Assembly (NCBI GenBank): GCA_039181495.1
Contig: JBCDCP010000019.1
Coordinates: forward strand, 1 to 30,221
Direction of reading: 5' to 3'
Length of the DNA: 30,221 bases
Source: JBCDCP01 sp039181495
Lineage (GTDB): Bacteria; Pseudomonadota; Alphaproteobacteria; Rhizobiales; Tepidamorphaceae
Below, piece after piece: positions 1 through 7,249 of this stretch; positions within the stretch are counted from its first letter, which is position 1, and every line of letters starts with the position of its first letter. Under the pieces are notes generated by a model. The model ran no database searches. It was not told the DNA's origin and was given only the letters and a program-made list of their open reading frames with translations. The position numbers and the translations under genes are program-made.

Positions 1-632
1 CGGCACAACACCTGGATGGTGCGCTGGATTTCCGCGTCACGTCCGATCAGCGGATCGATCTTGCCGCTTTTGGCCTTCTCATTGAGATTGACGCAATAAG
101 CCTCCAGGGCGTCGCTCTTCTGACCGCCCTGTTCTGGAGAATCGCCACCCTCCTCGTCAGAACCGCGCGCTGACCGGGTTTCGGACATGCCGGCACGCTT
201 AGCGATCCCGTGGCTGATGTAATTGACCGCATCGTAACGGGTCATCTTCTGCTCTTGCAGGAAGTAGGCCGCATGGCTCTCGCGTTCGGCAAAGATCGCA
301 ACCAGCACATTGGCGCCGGTCACCTCCTCGCGGCCCGAAGATTGGACGTGAATAACGGCCCGCTGCACGACGCGCTGGAAGCCGGTCGTCGGCTTAGCAT
401 CATCATCGGTTTCAAGAACCAGCCCCTCAAGTTCACTGTCGACGTAATCGCCAAGCTGTCGGCGCAGTTCTTCAAGATCGACCGAACAGGCCTTCATCAC
501 CGCGGCTGCGTCCTGATCGTCGATCAGCGACAACAGCAGGTGTTCCAGTGTCGCATATTCATGATTGCGGTCATTGGCCAGTTGCAGGGCTCTGTGCAGT
601 GCCTGCTCGAGGCTTCTGGAAAATGATGTCAA
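1..632 (-). CDS. clpA: ATP-dependent Clp protease ATP-binding subunit ClpA (N-terminal part, truncated by window edge)
   Basis: ClpA is the AAA+ unfoldase that feeds substrates, including those delivered by ClpS, into the ClpP peptidase in the cytoplasm. About 210 N-terminal residues are visible. They hold the two Clp_N repeats (SRSLEQALHRAL, then YATLEHLLLSLIDD, and a second repeat around TGFQRVVQRAV and GANVLVAIFAE). The start of the first AAA+ module follows (GKIDPLIGRDAEIQRTIQVL). The rest lies left of the window. The start is read as TTG at 630-632, with a GGAG ribosome site six bases upstream, giving MTSFSRSLEQ, close to the usual alphaproteobacterial start. There is no suitable ATG. 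The gene begins 9 bases after clpS ends on the same strand, so the two are almost certainly one operon. The identification is firm; the TTG start is an inference from the ribosome site and family resemblance. Confidence 0.93.
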   Translation of the reverse strand, partial: MTSFSRSLEQALHRALQLANDRNHEYATLEHLLLSLIDDQDAAAVMKACSVDLEELRRQLGDYVDSELEGLVLETDDDAKPTTGFQRVVQRAVIHVQSSGREEVTGANVLVAIFAERESHAAYFLQEQKMTRYDAVNYISHGIAKRAGMSETRSARGSDEEGGDSPEQGGQKSDALEAYCVNLNEKAKSGKIDPLIGRDAEIQRTIQVLC

Positions 633-641
633 GCGGAGCTC

Positions 642-1064
642 CTATTTCTTCTCCATGACGCATTGAAGAGGGTGCTGGTGTTTGCGCGCAAAGTCCATAA
701 CTTGGGTCACCTTGGTCTCGGCGACCTCATAGGTGTAGATGCCGCATTCACCGACGCCATTGTGGTGGACATGCAGCATGATCTGCGTGGCTTCATCGAT
801 GCCTTTGCCAAAGAAGCGCTCCAGCACATGCACGACGAACTCCATCGGCGTGTAGTCATCGTTCAGCAGCAGCACCCGATACATGCTGGGCTTCTTCGTC
901 TTCGGCTTGGTACGGGTCACAACGGCTGTGCCGAAGTCTCCGTCGTCCCCGTCGTCGTCTTCGCTCTTGCCGGCCTGCGCGCGCGGCAACGCGGCCCAAA
1001 CGGCACCTGACGCCTCACAGCGATCATCGATGGCAACAATGCGCAGCATGGACATGACGCGCAT
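642..1064 (-). CDS. clpS: ATP-dependent Clp protease adaptor ClpS
   Basis: ClpS binds N-degron substrates and hands them to ClpA, whose gene follows directly. The C-terminal ~100 residues match the family closely. TAVVTRTKPKTKKP leads into the core LLLNDDYTPMEFVVHVLERFF, then IMLHVHHNGVGECG and the typical end ARKHQHPLQCVMEKK. The NDD and HVHH residues that line the N-degron pocket in known ClpS proteins are present. The frame is open much further upstream. I chose the ATG at 1062-1064 (140 aa) because AAGGA lies 10 bases before it. That still gives about 35 residues more than typical ClpS, including an acidic stretch (SEDDDGDDGD). Alternatives are the ATG codons at 1055 and 1049, or an upstream ATG at 1172 whose following codons also look coding. 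Function is secure; the start is not. Confidence 0.93.
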   Translation of the reverse strand: MRVMSMLRIVAIDDRCEASGAVWAALPRAQAGKSEDDDGDDGDFGTAVVTRTKPKTKKPSMYRVLLLNDDYTPMEFVVHVLERFFGKGIDEATQIMLHVHHNGVGECGIYTYEVAETKVTQVMDFARKHQHPLQCVMEKK

Positions 1065-1459
1065 CAGCGCGTCGTCCTTGTCTGCATCTACGGTATAGAC
1101 AACGCGATCGAGCCCGAAGGACTCATCGGCGTCGTCCCGTCCTTGCGTGCAGTGACCCGTCCTGGGGTCCATTGCTCCGTTCATCATCGCTGAAGACAAA
1201 CCTGATTGGCCGACTGTCGGTAGTGGTTCCGAAGATAAGCAGTGAGGAGCGGCGAGAGAAGTCGCGACTTCAAACAAATTTGGCTCAACCGACGACTTTT
1301 TGAGCGAACACCACTCTGTTCGATGGAGACTATTGGATCGGTATACGCAAAAAGAAAGCCCGGCGGTTCAGCCGGGCTTTCAAATCACCATATGGTGAGC
1401 AGATCAGCAATGGCGGCGGCTCCGCGATTCGCAGGCCATCCCACCCTATATGCCATGGA
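1065..1459. other. Region between the phasin and clpS genes
   Basis: This ~395-base stretch carries the phasin terminator at 1354-1381 and a perfect 14-base palindrome (TCACCATATGGTGA, 1385-1398). Upstream of clpS the clpS reading frame stays open for a further 70 codons. Short ORFs on the plus strand here (for example from 1242) have no family resemblance or ribosome site and look like chance. The clpS promoter is expected between about 1070 and 1350, but I see no convincing -35/-10 pair. Confidence 0.5.
1354..1381 (-). terminator. Rho-independent terminator of the phasin gene
   Basis: A perfect 11-base inverted repeat, GAAAGCCCGGC and GCCGGGCTTTC, flanks a 6-base loop. Read on the minus strand, the stem is followed by TTTTTGCG and the end of the stem itself is TTTC, a good U-rich tail. 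It lies about 80 bases downstream of the phasin stop codon and upstream of clpS, so it should separate the two transcripts. Confidence 0.85.
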
Positions 1460-1792
1460 TTACTTGGACGCCTTGGCGACCGCAGTTTCCACCGGCTTGT
1501 AGGCTTCCTTGGCGAGGTCTGCGTACAGTTCGCCCATCTTGGTGGCCTGAGCTACAAAGCCTTCATAAGCCGATTTGGTGTAGTTGGTCTGGACTTCGAT
1601 CGCCTTGTCGAAGGTCTTGACTGCCATCATCTTTTCAAGAGCAGCAGAGCCTTCTTCGAACGACTTCTTGGAGTAGTCGGCGAATTCGGCAGCGATGGCC
1701 TGCATGCCCTTGCTGACTTCGCCAAACGTCTTCATGGCAGCGTCCATATTGTCCTTGTTGAGCTTCTGGATCTCGTCGAAATTGTTCATCAT
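1460..1792 (-). CDS. Phasin family protein (PHA granule-associated)
   Basis: Phasins coat polyhydroxyalkanoate granules and control their size. The 110-residue product is helical, with no cysteine, membrane segment or signal peptide. It shows the Phasin_2-type pattern: NFDEIQKLNKDNMDAAMKTF, KGMQAIAAEFADYSKKSFE, a central EKMMAVKTFDKAIEVQTNYTKSA, and a C-terminal FVAQATKMGELYADLAKEAYKPVE. I start at the ATG ending at 1792 because CGGAG lies eight bases upstream. A longer start at 1846 would add 18 residues that look like leader sequence. The gene stands alone, closed by a strong terminator. Upstream lie a TGC-rich cluster resembling PhaR sites and a perfect FNR/FixK-type box. No PHA synthase gene is in the window, so the link to PHA rests on the family. 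Confidence 0.9.
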   Translation of the reverse strand: MMNNFDEIQKLNKDNMDAAMKTFGEVSKGMQAIAAEFADYSKKSFEEGSAALEKMMAVKTFDKAIEVQTNYTKSAYEGFVAQATKMGELYADLAKEAYKPVETAVAKASK

Positions 1793-1899
1793 GTCTGTCA
1801 CTCCGTTGAAATGATGCGGCCAGGGCGGCCCGACCCGGTCTGTCAATCATTCGCACCCGTGGGCTGCGGGTAGGGAGCGTGACCAAATCCCGCTCCAAT

Positions 1900-1962
1900 G
1901 CTGCGATGCACAATGCAAATATGCACTGCACAAAAAATTGTCAAGCCAATTGTGCGACGCAA
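1900..1962 (-). promoter_or_regulatory. TGC-rich repeat cluster, candidate PhaR operator upstream of the phasin gene
   Basis: Within about 60 bases there are repeated TGC/GCA steps: CTGCGATGCACAATGCA, then TGCACTGCA (1922-1930), then TTGTGCGACGCAACA with a TGCG-A-CGCA dyad. PhaR repressors of phasin genes in PHA-accumulating bacteria are known to bind TGC-rich dyads such as CTGC-N3-GCAG. Position just downstream of a likely phasin transcription start fits a repressor site. The assignment is by motif resemblance only. Confidence 0.5.
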
Positions 1963-1983
1963 CATAATGTGGCAGAAGACACG

Positions 1984-1997
1984 TTGATTTGAATCAA
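1984..1997. promoter_or_regulatory. FNR/FixK-type (anaerobox) site
   Basis: TTGAT-TTGA-ATCAA matches the canonical FNR/Anr/FixK box TTGAT-N4-ATCAA with no mismatch. The symmetry extends to eight-base arms (CGTTGATT and AATCAACG). It lies about 190 bases upstream of the phasin start and about 180 upstream of the carboxypeptidase start. It is 20-25 bases from possible phasin -10 sequences, roughly where an FNR-type activator would sit. Confidence 0.6.
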
Positions 1998-2178
1998 CGG
2001 AATCGGCAAATAATGCCGACCAGAGACTGAACAAAGCCAAGGCCTTAACCAATTCCTAATGCGCTCCGGTTAATGCAATGGGTTTAGTCAAGGGTTTACT
2101 GGCGTGATCAAAAAAACGCCGCACTTTGCGCACAGTTGACGCAGTGAACCCATCCGTTTGAGTTGGAGCGTATCCCGG

Positions 2179-4314
2179 ATGCGGCAGATCTCGAGAGTTG
2201 GGGGAATCCTCCCGAGCATGATCGTGGCGTTGAGCCAGTTGGGGGCAAGTCACTTCGGACGTGGCGCAAGAGCACTGCTGACAGCTGTCGCAGGGCTGAT
2301 ATGCGTTGCAATGATGCTGGCCGCAGGAGCACTGCCAGCAGAAGCACGCCCACCCTATGCTTCAATTTCCGTCGACGCCGTGACCGGCAAGGTCCTGCAG
2401 TCGACCAACGCCGATTCGAGACGCTTCCCAGCTTCGTTGACCAAAGTGATGACGCTTTACGTTCTGTTCGAAGAGCTCGAAGCCGGTCGCATGAATCTCG
2501 ACACCCGGCTGAATGTGTCGAAGTTCGCCTCGCAGCAGATACCGTCAAAGATTGGCGTGAAGCCAGGCCAGACCATCCGTGTTGAGGATGCGATCCTCGC
2601 CCTGGTGACGAAATCGGCCAACGATGTTGCGGTCGTTGTTGCTGAGAATATCTCCGGCAGCCAGCCTGCTTTCGCCAAGCGGATGACGGAAACCGCGCGC
2701 CGCATGGGCATGTCGAAGACGACATTTCGCAACGCCTCAGGCCTGCCCAACAAGGAACAGGTCACCACCGCCCGCGACATGGCCACTCTCGGCATTCAGA
2801 TTCAGAAGCGTTTTCCGCAGTATTTCCACTACTTCAATCGCCGCAGCTTTTCTTATCGCGGCGCCACTTATCGCAACCACAACCGTCTGCTCGGGCGGGT
2901 GAAAGGCGTTGATGGCCTGAAGACGGGGTATATCCGCGCGTCCGGCTTCAACCTACTGTCATCCATGCAACGCGACGGTCGCCGCATTGTGGCGGTTGTG
3001 ATCGGTGGCAGAACCGGCGCACGCCGCAATGCTGCGATGACCGACCTGCTGAACCGAACAATCAAGAAGGCCAAACCGGCACCGGCCGGCGCGTTGATTG
3101 CGGCCAGGCCCATCAAACTGCCCGATGCACCTGCCCTGCCGCCGCGCAATCCGCGCCGCGCTGTAGCAATGGCTGCCATCCCGCAGGCCCAACAGCAGCC
3201 CGTAGCCGCACAAGTCTTTGCACCGGGCCAACTGGCCCCTGCCGTGCCGCAACCGCCCGTCCGACAGGTTGTGAACCAGCAGATCGTTCAAGCCCCTGCC
3301 ACTCAGCAACAATTGGTCGCCCAAGCTGCACCCCAGCAGCTTGTCCAGCCTACCGGTCAGCCGGTGGTTCATCCACTGGCTGCAGCGCAGCCAACGCAAC
3401 AACAGGCGCTTCACCCCTCCCTGGCTCAGCACACACTCGGTGCACAGGCAGCACAATTGCAACAGCAGCAGGCCGCTGCAGTGAGCCAGCAGATTGCACA
3501 GCAAATGTCTGGGAACGGCGGCGCGCCAACGGCTCAACCGCAGATGGCTGCACAGGGGCAGCTGGCGTTCGTCCCCTCTACGATGGTGCCGACAGCACCA
3601 TTAGCCGCCGCCGTGCCAGTCGCGGCCCAATCTGGCGCACAACCGGCGATCACGGCAGCCGTCCCGCAGTTTGATGCTCAGGGCCAGCGCATGGTCAGCA
3701 CCCAGCGGATCACCTTGGCGCCAACCGGCCCGGCAGCCAGCTCGGTCGCCACAACACTGACCTCCCCGGTCCAGGGACCTGTTCAGGGCCCGGTCCAGCT
3801 TGTACAGCCCCCTCCGGCTGCACTGCCGCAGGTTCAGACCCAACAGGCCGCCTATCGCCCGGCACCCGCCCAGACCACGACTGTCCAACAACCGGCAGCC
3901 GGACAATTTACCCAGGCACAGGTGCTGCCCGGCCAGAACGTACCAGCGATCACCACCCAGGCAGCACAAGTCTTGCCCGGACAGATTCCAGCCGCTGGCC
4001 AACAGGTTGCACTGGCAACACCGTCATATGCACCTGCGGCAACCGCCCTGCCCGCGACGCCCACGGCCCGTGGGGCTTACTCGATCCAGATCGGCGCCGT
4101 GCCCAACGAAAACTCAGCCCACAAGCTGATTGCGCTGGCACAGTTGAAGGTTGGCCATGTTCTGGCTGACGCCGATCCCTTCACCCAGGTGATCGACAAG
4201 AACGGCGCCCAGCTGTGGCGCGCGCGTTTTGCTGGGTTCGATCGCAGCCGCGCGGTCAACGCCTGCGCCGAACTGAAGAAGAAAGACTTCGGGTGTTTCC
4301 CAATTCGTAACTGA
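2179..4314 (+). CDS. D-alanyl-D-alanine carboxypeptidase (peptidase S11) with long Gln/Pro/Ala linker and C-terminal SPOR domain
   Basis: This periplasmic penicillin-binding protein trims the terminal D-Ala of peptidoglycan stem peptides. Residue numbers are for the 711-residue product. A hydrophobic signal segment at about 31-55 ends at LPAEA. The catalytic motifs follow: SLTK (86-89), SAN (146-148) and KTG (248-250). From about 300 to 620 the protein is an unstructured Gln/Ala/Pro-rich linker. The last ~80 residues (YSIQIGAVPNENSAHKL to CFPIRN) form a SPOR domain, which binds denuded glycan strands at division sites. I chose the ATG at 2179 because GGAG lies 10 bases upstream. TTG at 2158 and ATG at 2218 are alternatives. 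The neighbour gene ends convergently 45 bases away. Confidence 0.93.
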   Translation: MRQISRVGGILPSMIVALSQLGASHFGRGARALLTAVAGLICVAMMLAAGALPAEARPPYASISVDAVTGKVLQSTNADSRRFPASLTKVMTLYVLFEELEAGRMNLDTRLNVSKFASQQIPSKIGVKPGQTIRVEDAILALVTKSANDVAVVVAENISGSQPAFAKRMTETARRMGMSKTTFRNASGLPNKEQVTTARDMATLGIQIQKRFPQYFHYFNRRSFSYRGATYRNHNRLLGRVKGVDGLKTGYIRASGFNLLSSMQRDGRRIVAVVIGGRTGARRNAAMTDLLNRTIKKAKPAPAGALIAARPIKLPDAPALPPRNPRRAVAMAAIPQAQQQPVAAQVFAPGQLAPAVPQPPVRQVVNQQIVQAPATQQQLVAQAAPQQLVQPTGQPVVHPLAAAQPTQQQALHPSLAQHTLGAQAAQLQQQQAAAVSQQIAQQMSGNGGAPTAQPQMAAQGQLAFVPSTMVPTAPLAAAVPVAAQSGAQPAITAAVPQFDAQGQRMVSTQRITLAPTGPAASSVATTLTSPVQGPVQGPVQLVQPPPAALPQVQTQQAAYRPAPAQTTTVQQPAAGQFTQAQVLPGQNVPAITTQAAQVLPGQIPAAGQQVALATPSYAPAATALPATPTARGAYSIQIGAVPNENSAHKLIALAQLKVGHVLADADPFTQVIDKNGAQLWRARFAGFDRSRAVNACAELKKKDFGCFPIRN

Positions 4315-4359
4315 ATTCGATCAGATTGAACGCGTTGTTTTTGCGTTTGCGTATCTGAG

Positions 4360-5100
4360 TCAGTTCGAATGCGTTTCCAGAAGGGTATCCTTGGCCTCGT
4401 TGATCTTGGCCGCGAGATAGCTGGTTCCTCCTCTGTCGGGATGGAACCGCTTCATCAAAGTTCGGTGCGCGCTTCGGATTTCCGCTACGCTCGCCCCGGG
4501 AGCGAGGCCCAAAATCTCGTAGGCTTCTTCCTCCGACATTGGACCGTCAACCGGGCTGCTCTGGCGCTGCCCCCCGCCCGAATCCGTCTCCGCGTCCTCT
4601 CGCCATCCGGGCGTGCGGCGGTCAAGATACGCCTCTAGCAACGCTGCGCTCTGATCGTCGGCCATCGCATACAGCTCGATAACGTCCTCAAAGGACAGAT
4701 CATCGAGATCGGCTCCCACGTGTTCGCCATCAAGCACCACGCCGCGCATGGCCCCGCTATCGTGATCCAAGGTCATCTCAACGAGGGCGCTGCGGACGGT
4801 GGATGCCTGTCCGGATGAGGGCGCCCCTCCCCAGCCGAACCCGCCCACGCCACCACCGAAGCCGCCGACAGGCCGGCTAAGACCGAGCTGGCGGCCAATC
4901 AGTGACATGGCGAAAAGAGCGGCTGGAATGGCAAATGCCCAGCGGCCGCTCACGAAGAGAATGAGAGCGATCAGCGCCAGAATCCCACCGACGATGTAGC
5001 GGATGCTGGCGGCCAGCGTTGCCGGATTGGCATAGAGCAGCAGACGCGCGCCAAACAACGCCAGCACTGCTGCCAGCAGCAAGAGCAGGAAATATCCCAT
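4360..5100 (-). CDS. Membrane-anchored J-domain (DnaJ-like) protein
   Basis: The 246-residue protein starts with a hydrophobic segment (residues 2-22, MGYFLLLLLAAVLALFGARL). Two more hydrophobic stretches lie at about 33-70. A Gly-rich linker (GGFGGGVGGFGWGGA) leads to a conserved-looking central domain (VEMTLDHDSGAMRGVVLDG, then LLEAYLDRRTPGW). The C-terminal J-domain (about 191-243) has EEAYEILGLAPGAS, then the HPD motif at 220-222 (RFHPDRGG), which stimulates the DnaK ATPase in known J-proteins. The J-domain at the C-terminus behind membrane segments recalls TIM14/Pam18-like or DjlA-like proteins. The start shares one base with the stop of the upstream VWA gene (TGATG), so the two are probably translationally coupled. 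The client process is unknown. Confidence 0.85.
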   Translation of the reverse strand: MGYFLLLLLAAVLALFGARLLLYANPATLAASIRYIVGGILALIALILFVSGRWAFAIPAALFAMSLIGRQLGLSRPVGGFGGGVGGFGWGGAPSSGQASTVRSALVEMTLDHDSGAMRGVVLDGEHVGADLDDLSFEDVIELYAMADDQSAALLEAYLDRRTPGWREDAETDSGGGQRQSSPVDGPMSEEEAYEILGLAPGASVAEIRSAHRTLMKRFHPDRGGTSYLAAKINEAKDTLLETHSN

Positions 5101-5873
5101 CAGGCCCTGCCCGGACCCTTCGAAAGCTGTTCAAGCAGCATCTTGGCTTTGGTCCCCCGACCGCTTGAGTGGTTGGCGAGAGCCTTGCGCCCGCCAGCCG
5201 CATAGACTGCGACTGCGTTGAGCAATTCCCTTAGCTGGGCTGCCGATCCGGGATCAAATGCGCAATAGGCACCGCCAGACAACCGTGCAATCTCCTGGAA
5301 GGCGCGACCAGCCATCGGATCATGGCCCTCCTGAAAAGCAAAGACGGGGAGCTTGATCAGCCCAAGCTCACCGGCGATTGCACACAGCGTGTCTACGTTT
5401 TCTTCCATGGCATCGCCGACATAGACGAGTGCTTGGACCCGGGCTTTCTCATTCTCTTTGCGGGCATGACGCAGCACCTTCTCAATCTGGGTGTGCCCGC
5501 CCCTGCAATCGATCCGCGTCATCAGATCAGCCAGCTTGCGCGTATCGCTCACCCACTTGCTGGCGCGGCATTCGGAAAACCCGCGAAAATAGATCAGCTG
5601 AACATCAAGACCGCCAACCTCTCCTGCAGCCTGGAACATGTCAGCCTGAAGCCGGCAGGCGGTATCCCAGGTCGGCTGCCGGCTCATGGTTGCATCCATC
5701 GCGAAAATCAGCCGGCCGCGCCCATCACCCGACACAGCGCCGGGCTGCATGGCGGCGGCCTTCTGCAGGAATGCCGCTACATCGGACTCGCTGCTGCGGG
5801 CGGCCACATCACCCTTGGCCGTACGATCCGCCCCGCGTGATCGCGAAACTTGGGTCTTTTTCGTCTCGGTCAT
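5100..5873 (-). CDS. VWA (von Willebrand factor A) domain protein of unknown function
   Basis: The 257-residue protein (numbered from the ATG at 5873) has a charged, Ser/Thr-rich N-terminus and no signal peptide. It carries a VWA domain from about residue 50 (GDGRGRLIFAMDATMSRQ). The metal-site motif reads D60-A-T-M-S64, a DxTxS variant of the usual DxSxS. A likely MIDAS threonine follows in RGGHTQIEKVL and an acidic turn in VYVGDAMEEN. The C-terminus is Lys/Arg-rich. I picked the ATG at 5873; a GTG at 5927 with GGA about seven bases upstream would add 18 residues. The gene immediately precedes, and shares one base with, the membrane J-domain gene, so the products may work together. Role unknown. 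Confidence 0.8.
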   Translation of the reverse strand: MTETKKTQVSRSRGADRTAKGDVAARSSESDVAAFLQKAAAMQPGAVSGDGRGRLIFAMDATMSRQPTWDTACRLQADMFQAAGEVGGLDVQLIYFRGFSECRASKWVSDTRKLADLMTRIDCRGGHTQIEKVLRHARKENEKARVQALVYVGDAMEENVDTLCAIAGELGLIKLPVFAFQEGHDPMAGRAFQEIARLSGGAYCAFDPGSAAQLRELLNAVAVYAAGGRKALANHSSGRGTKAKMLLEQLSKGPGRA

Positions 5874-5985
5874 ACCGTTACAAGGCACAGCGCGGGCGGG
5901 GGCCCTACTCCATGCGCTCGATCTCACCTGTGATTCCGGAATTCGATCTATGACGAGAAATGTGGCGTTCCGGGTGCAAAACGCA

Positions 5986-6004
5986 AGGCGGCGAAGCGCC
6001 GCTT
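5986..6004 (-). terminator. Possible weak terminator after mipZ
   Basis: A six-base perfect stem (GCGGCG and CGCCGC, 5988-5993 and 5997-6002) with a three-base loop lies directly after the mipZ stop. On the minus strand it is followed by CTTGCGTTTTGC, a poor U-tract. It may terminate mipZ before the VWA gene, or be only a GC-rich stem. Confidence 0.35.
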
Positions 6005-6008
6005 CTGA

Positions 6009-6920
6009 TCAGGCGATGATCTCGGTCAGTTCCAGTGGATCGCGGCTGCGCTCCATCCAGACACGACGCGCTTCGGCGCGCTGACGGCCACGTTCATCGA
6101 TTGGTAGACGAAGAGCTTCAATCAGCGCCCGTATCTCACGCCGGGCAGCGAGATGCGACAGGCTCGGCCGGGTCCCGAGCGCTTCTTCTTCCATAGGGTC
6201 GAGCGCAGTCAGACCGCGCGGGAAGAACTCACGGAAGACCACACGCTCGCAGATGCCGTCGGCCACCCGGTAACCCAGGCGCACCGAAAGCTCGGCCAGC
6301 GCATCAGAAACCCGCTTGTTGTTCTTGGTCTCCAGAGAGGCAATACGATTGCGCACGACCACCCAATCGATCATCACCTCATCAACCGTGCGCCGCTTGG
6401 CGCGAGCATCGCGCACCATCCGCGCGAAGTGGCTGATATCGACCACAGCACCCGTATCGCCATCGACATGCCCAAGCACATCGAGATCGATGAAGCTGTC
6501 ATTGACGGGCGTGACCAACGTGTCGGCCATGGAATGGGCAAGGCGCATCAAATAGGTGTCTGACGCCGGTGTATCGATGACCACGAAATCGTAATCGCGT
6601 TCCACCGAACCGACCGCTTGTGCGAAATCAGTGAACTCACGCTCTTCGTTCATGACCGCCGAATCGTCGTCTCCGCGGCGAATGGCGAAATGCTTTGGCA
6701 GCTCCAGATTGAGACCACGCTGGGCCGACCACCGTCGCCGATTGTCGATATAGCGTGTCAGGCTGCGCTGCCGGCAGTCGAGATCGATCGATGCGACCCG
6801 CTGTCCAATTTTCAACAGGTGGACGATGAGGTGGATTGCCGTCGTCGACTTCCCCGATCCGCCTTTTTCATTGCCGATTACAATGACATGCGCTGAGCGA
6901 CGAACCGATCCCTCTTTCAT
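6009..6920 (-). CDS. mipZ: MipZ-type ParA family division-plane positioning ATPase
   Basis: MipZ forms a gradient from the ParB-bound origin and inhibits FtsZ away from midcell in Alphaproteobacteria. The 303-residue product has the deviant Walker A motif GNEKGGSGKST (16-26) with the signature lysine. It also has SIDLDCRQRSLTRYIDNRR, typical of MipZ rather than of plasmid ParA, and a Walker B-like FVVIDTPASDT. The C-terminal half contains DWVVVRNRIASLETKNNKRV and VFREFFPRGLTALD, also as in MipZ. I start at the ATG ending 6920, which has AGGGG about eight bases upstream and puts the P-loop at residue 16. The open frame extends to 7055 without a good ribosome site. No parB or ftsZ lies nearby, as expected for mipZ. 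A GANTC site occurs in the upstream region (7015-7019). Confidence 0.88.
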   Translation of the reverse strand: MKEGSVRRSAHVIVIGNEKGGSGKSTTAIHLIVHLLKIGQRVASIDLDCRQRSLTRYIDNRRRWSAQRGLNLELPKHFAIRRGDDDSAVMNEEREFTDFAQAVGSVERDYDFVVIDTPASDTYLMRLAHSMADTLVTPVNDSFIDLDVLGHVDGDTGAVVDISHFARMVRDARAKRRTVDEVMIDWVVVRNRIASLETKNNKRVSDALAELSVRLGYRVADGICERVVFREFFPRGLTALDPMEEEALGTRPSLSHLAARREIRALIEALRLPIDERGRQRAEARRVWMERSRDPLELTEIIA

Positions 6921-7249
6921 CTCTGTGCCCCTGTTCTGGCCAAATTGCCAGTCTGCCCGGTCGGGTTGAGCCCGTTTCCTTGCTTTCGCCCCATTTTGTT
7001 TACTGCTGCGCAACGAATCAAGCTCGCATTGCGTAACGGAAAACAACTCTTTCATTCACGGTTAAGCGCCGCCGAGGCATTGCAGAATTGTGACAGCAAA
7101 TGCTGCGCGATTGGGCAAAATGGGCACCGATCGAGCAGATGCGGGCTTTTACAGGTTTGCAAGGACGCGGGCCCTTATGGCCAACTTGGGCCAGATTGCC
7201 GGAAAATGGTTCCGCGATGGTAAAGGGCACCCGGGCCGGGGCGTACCAG
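6921..7249. promoter_or_regulatory. Divergent region between mipZ and panC
   Basis: This ~330-base region should hold the promoters of mipZ (minus) and panC (plus). It contains one GANTC (GAATC, 7015-7019), the CcrM methylation motif, about 95 bases before the mipZ start. A short plus-strand ORF (7120-7269) is open and overlaps the panC start but has no strong ribosome site at its first ATG. I see no clear sigma70-type promoter pair. Confidence 0.45.

Larger units (their letters stand above)
1793..2178. promoter_or_regulatory. Divergent regulatory region between phasin and D,D-carboxypeptidase genes
   Basis: This ~386-base stretch is relatively AT-rich and holds no convincing gene. It contains the TGC-repeat cluster at 1900-1962, the FNR/FixK-like box at 1984-1997, and possible minus-strand -10 elements around 1961-1969 (CATTAT, TATGTT). 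Toward the carboxypeptidase, TTGACG at about 2137 could be a -35 element, but the matching -10 is poor. Short minus-strand ORFs crossing this region have no ribosome site and are probably spurious. Confidence 0.6.

Noticed and set aside
2900..4100. Repetitive Gln/Pro/Ala-rich stretch as a possible DNA repeat array
   Set aside because: It is an irregular low-complexity protein linker inside the carboxypeptidase, without regular nucleotide repeats.
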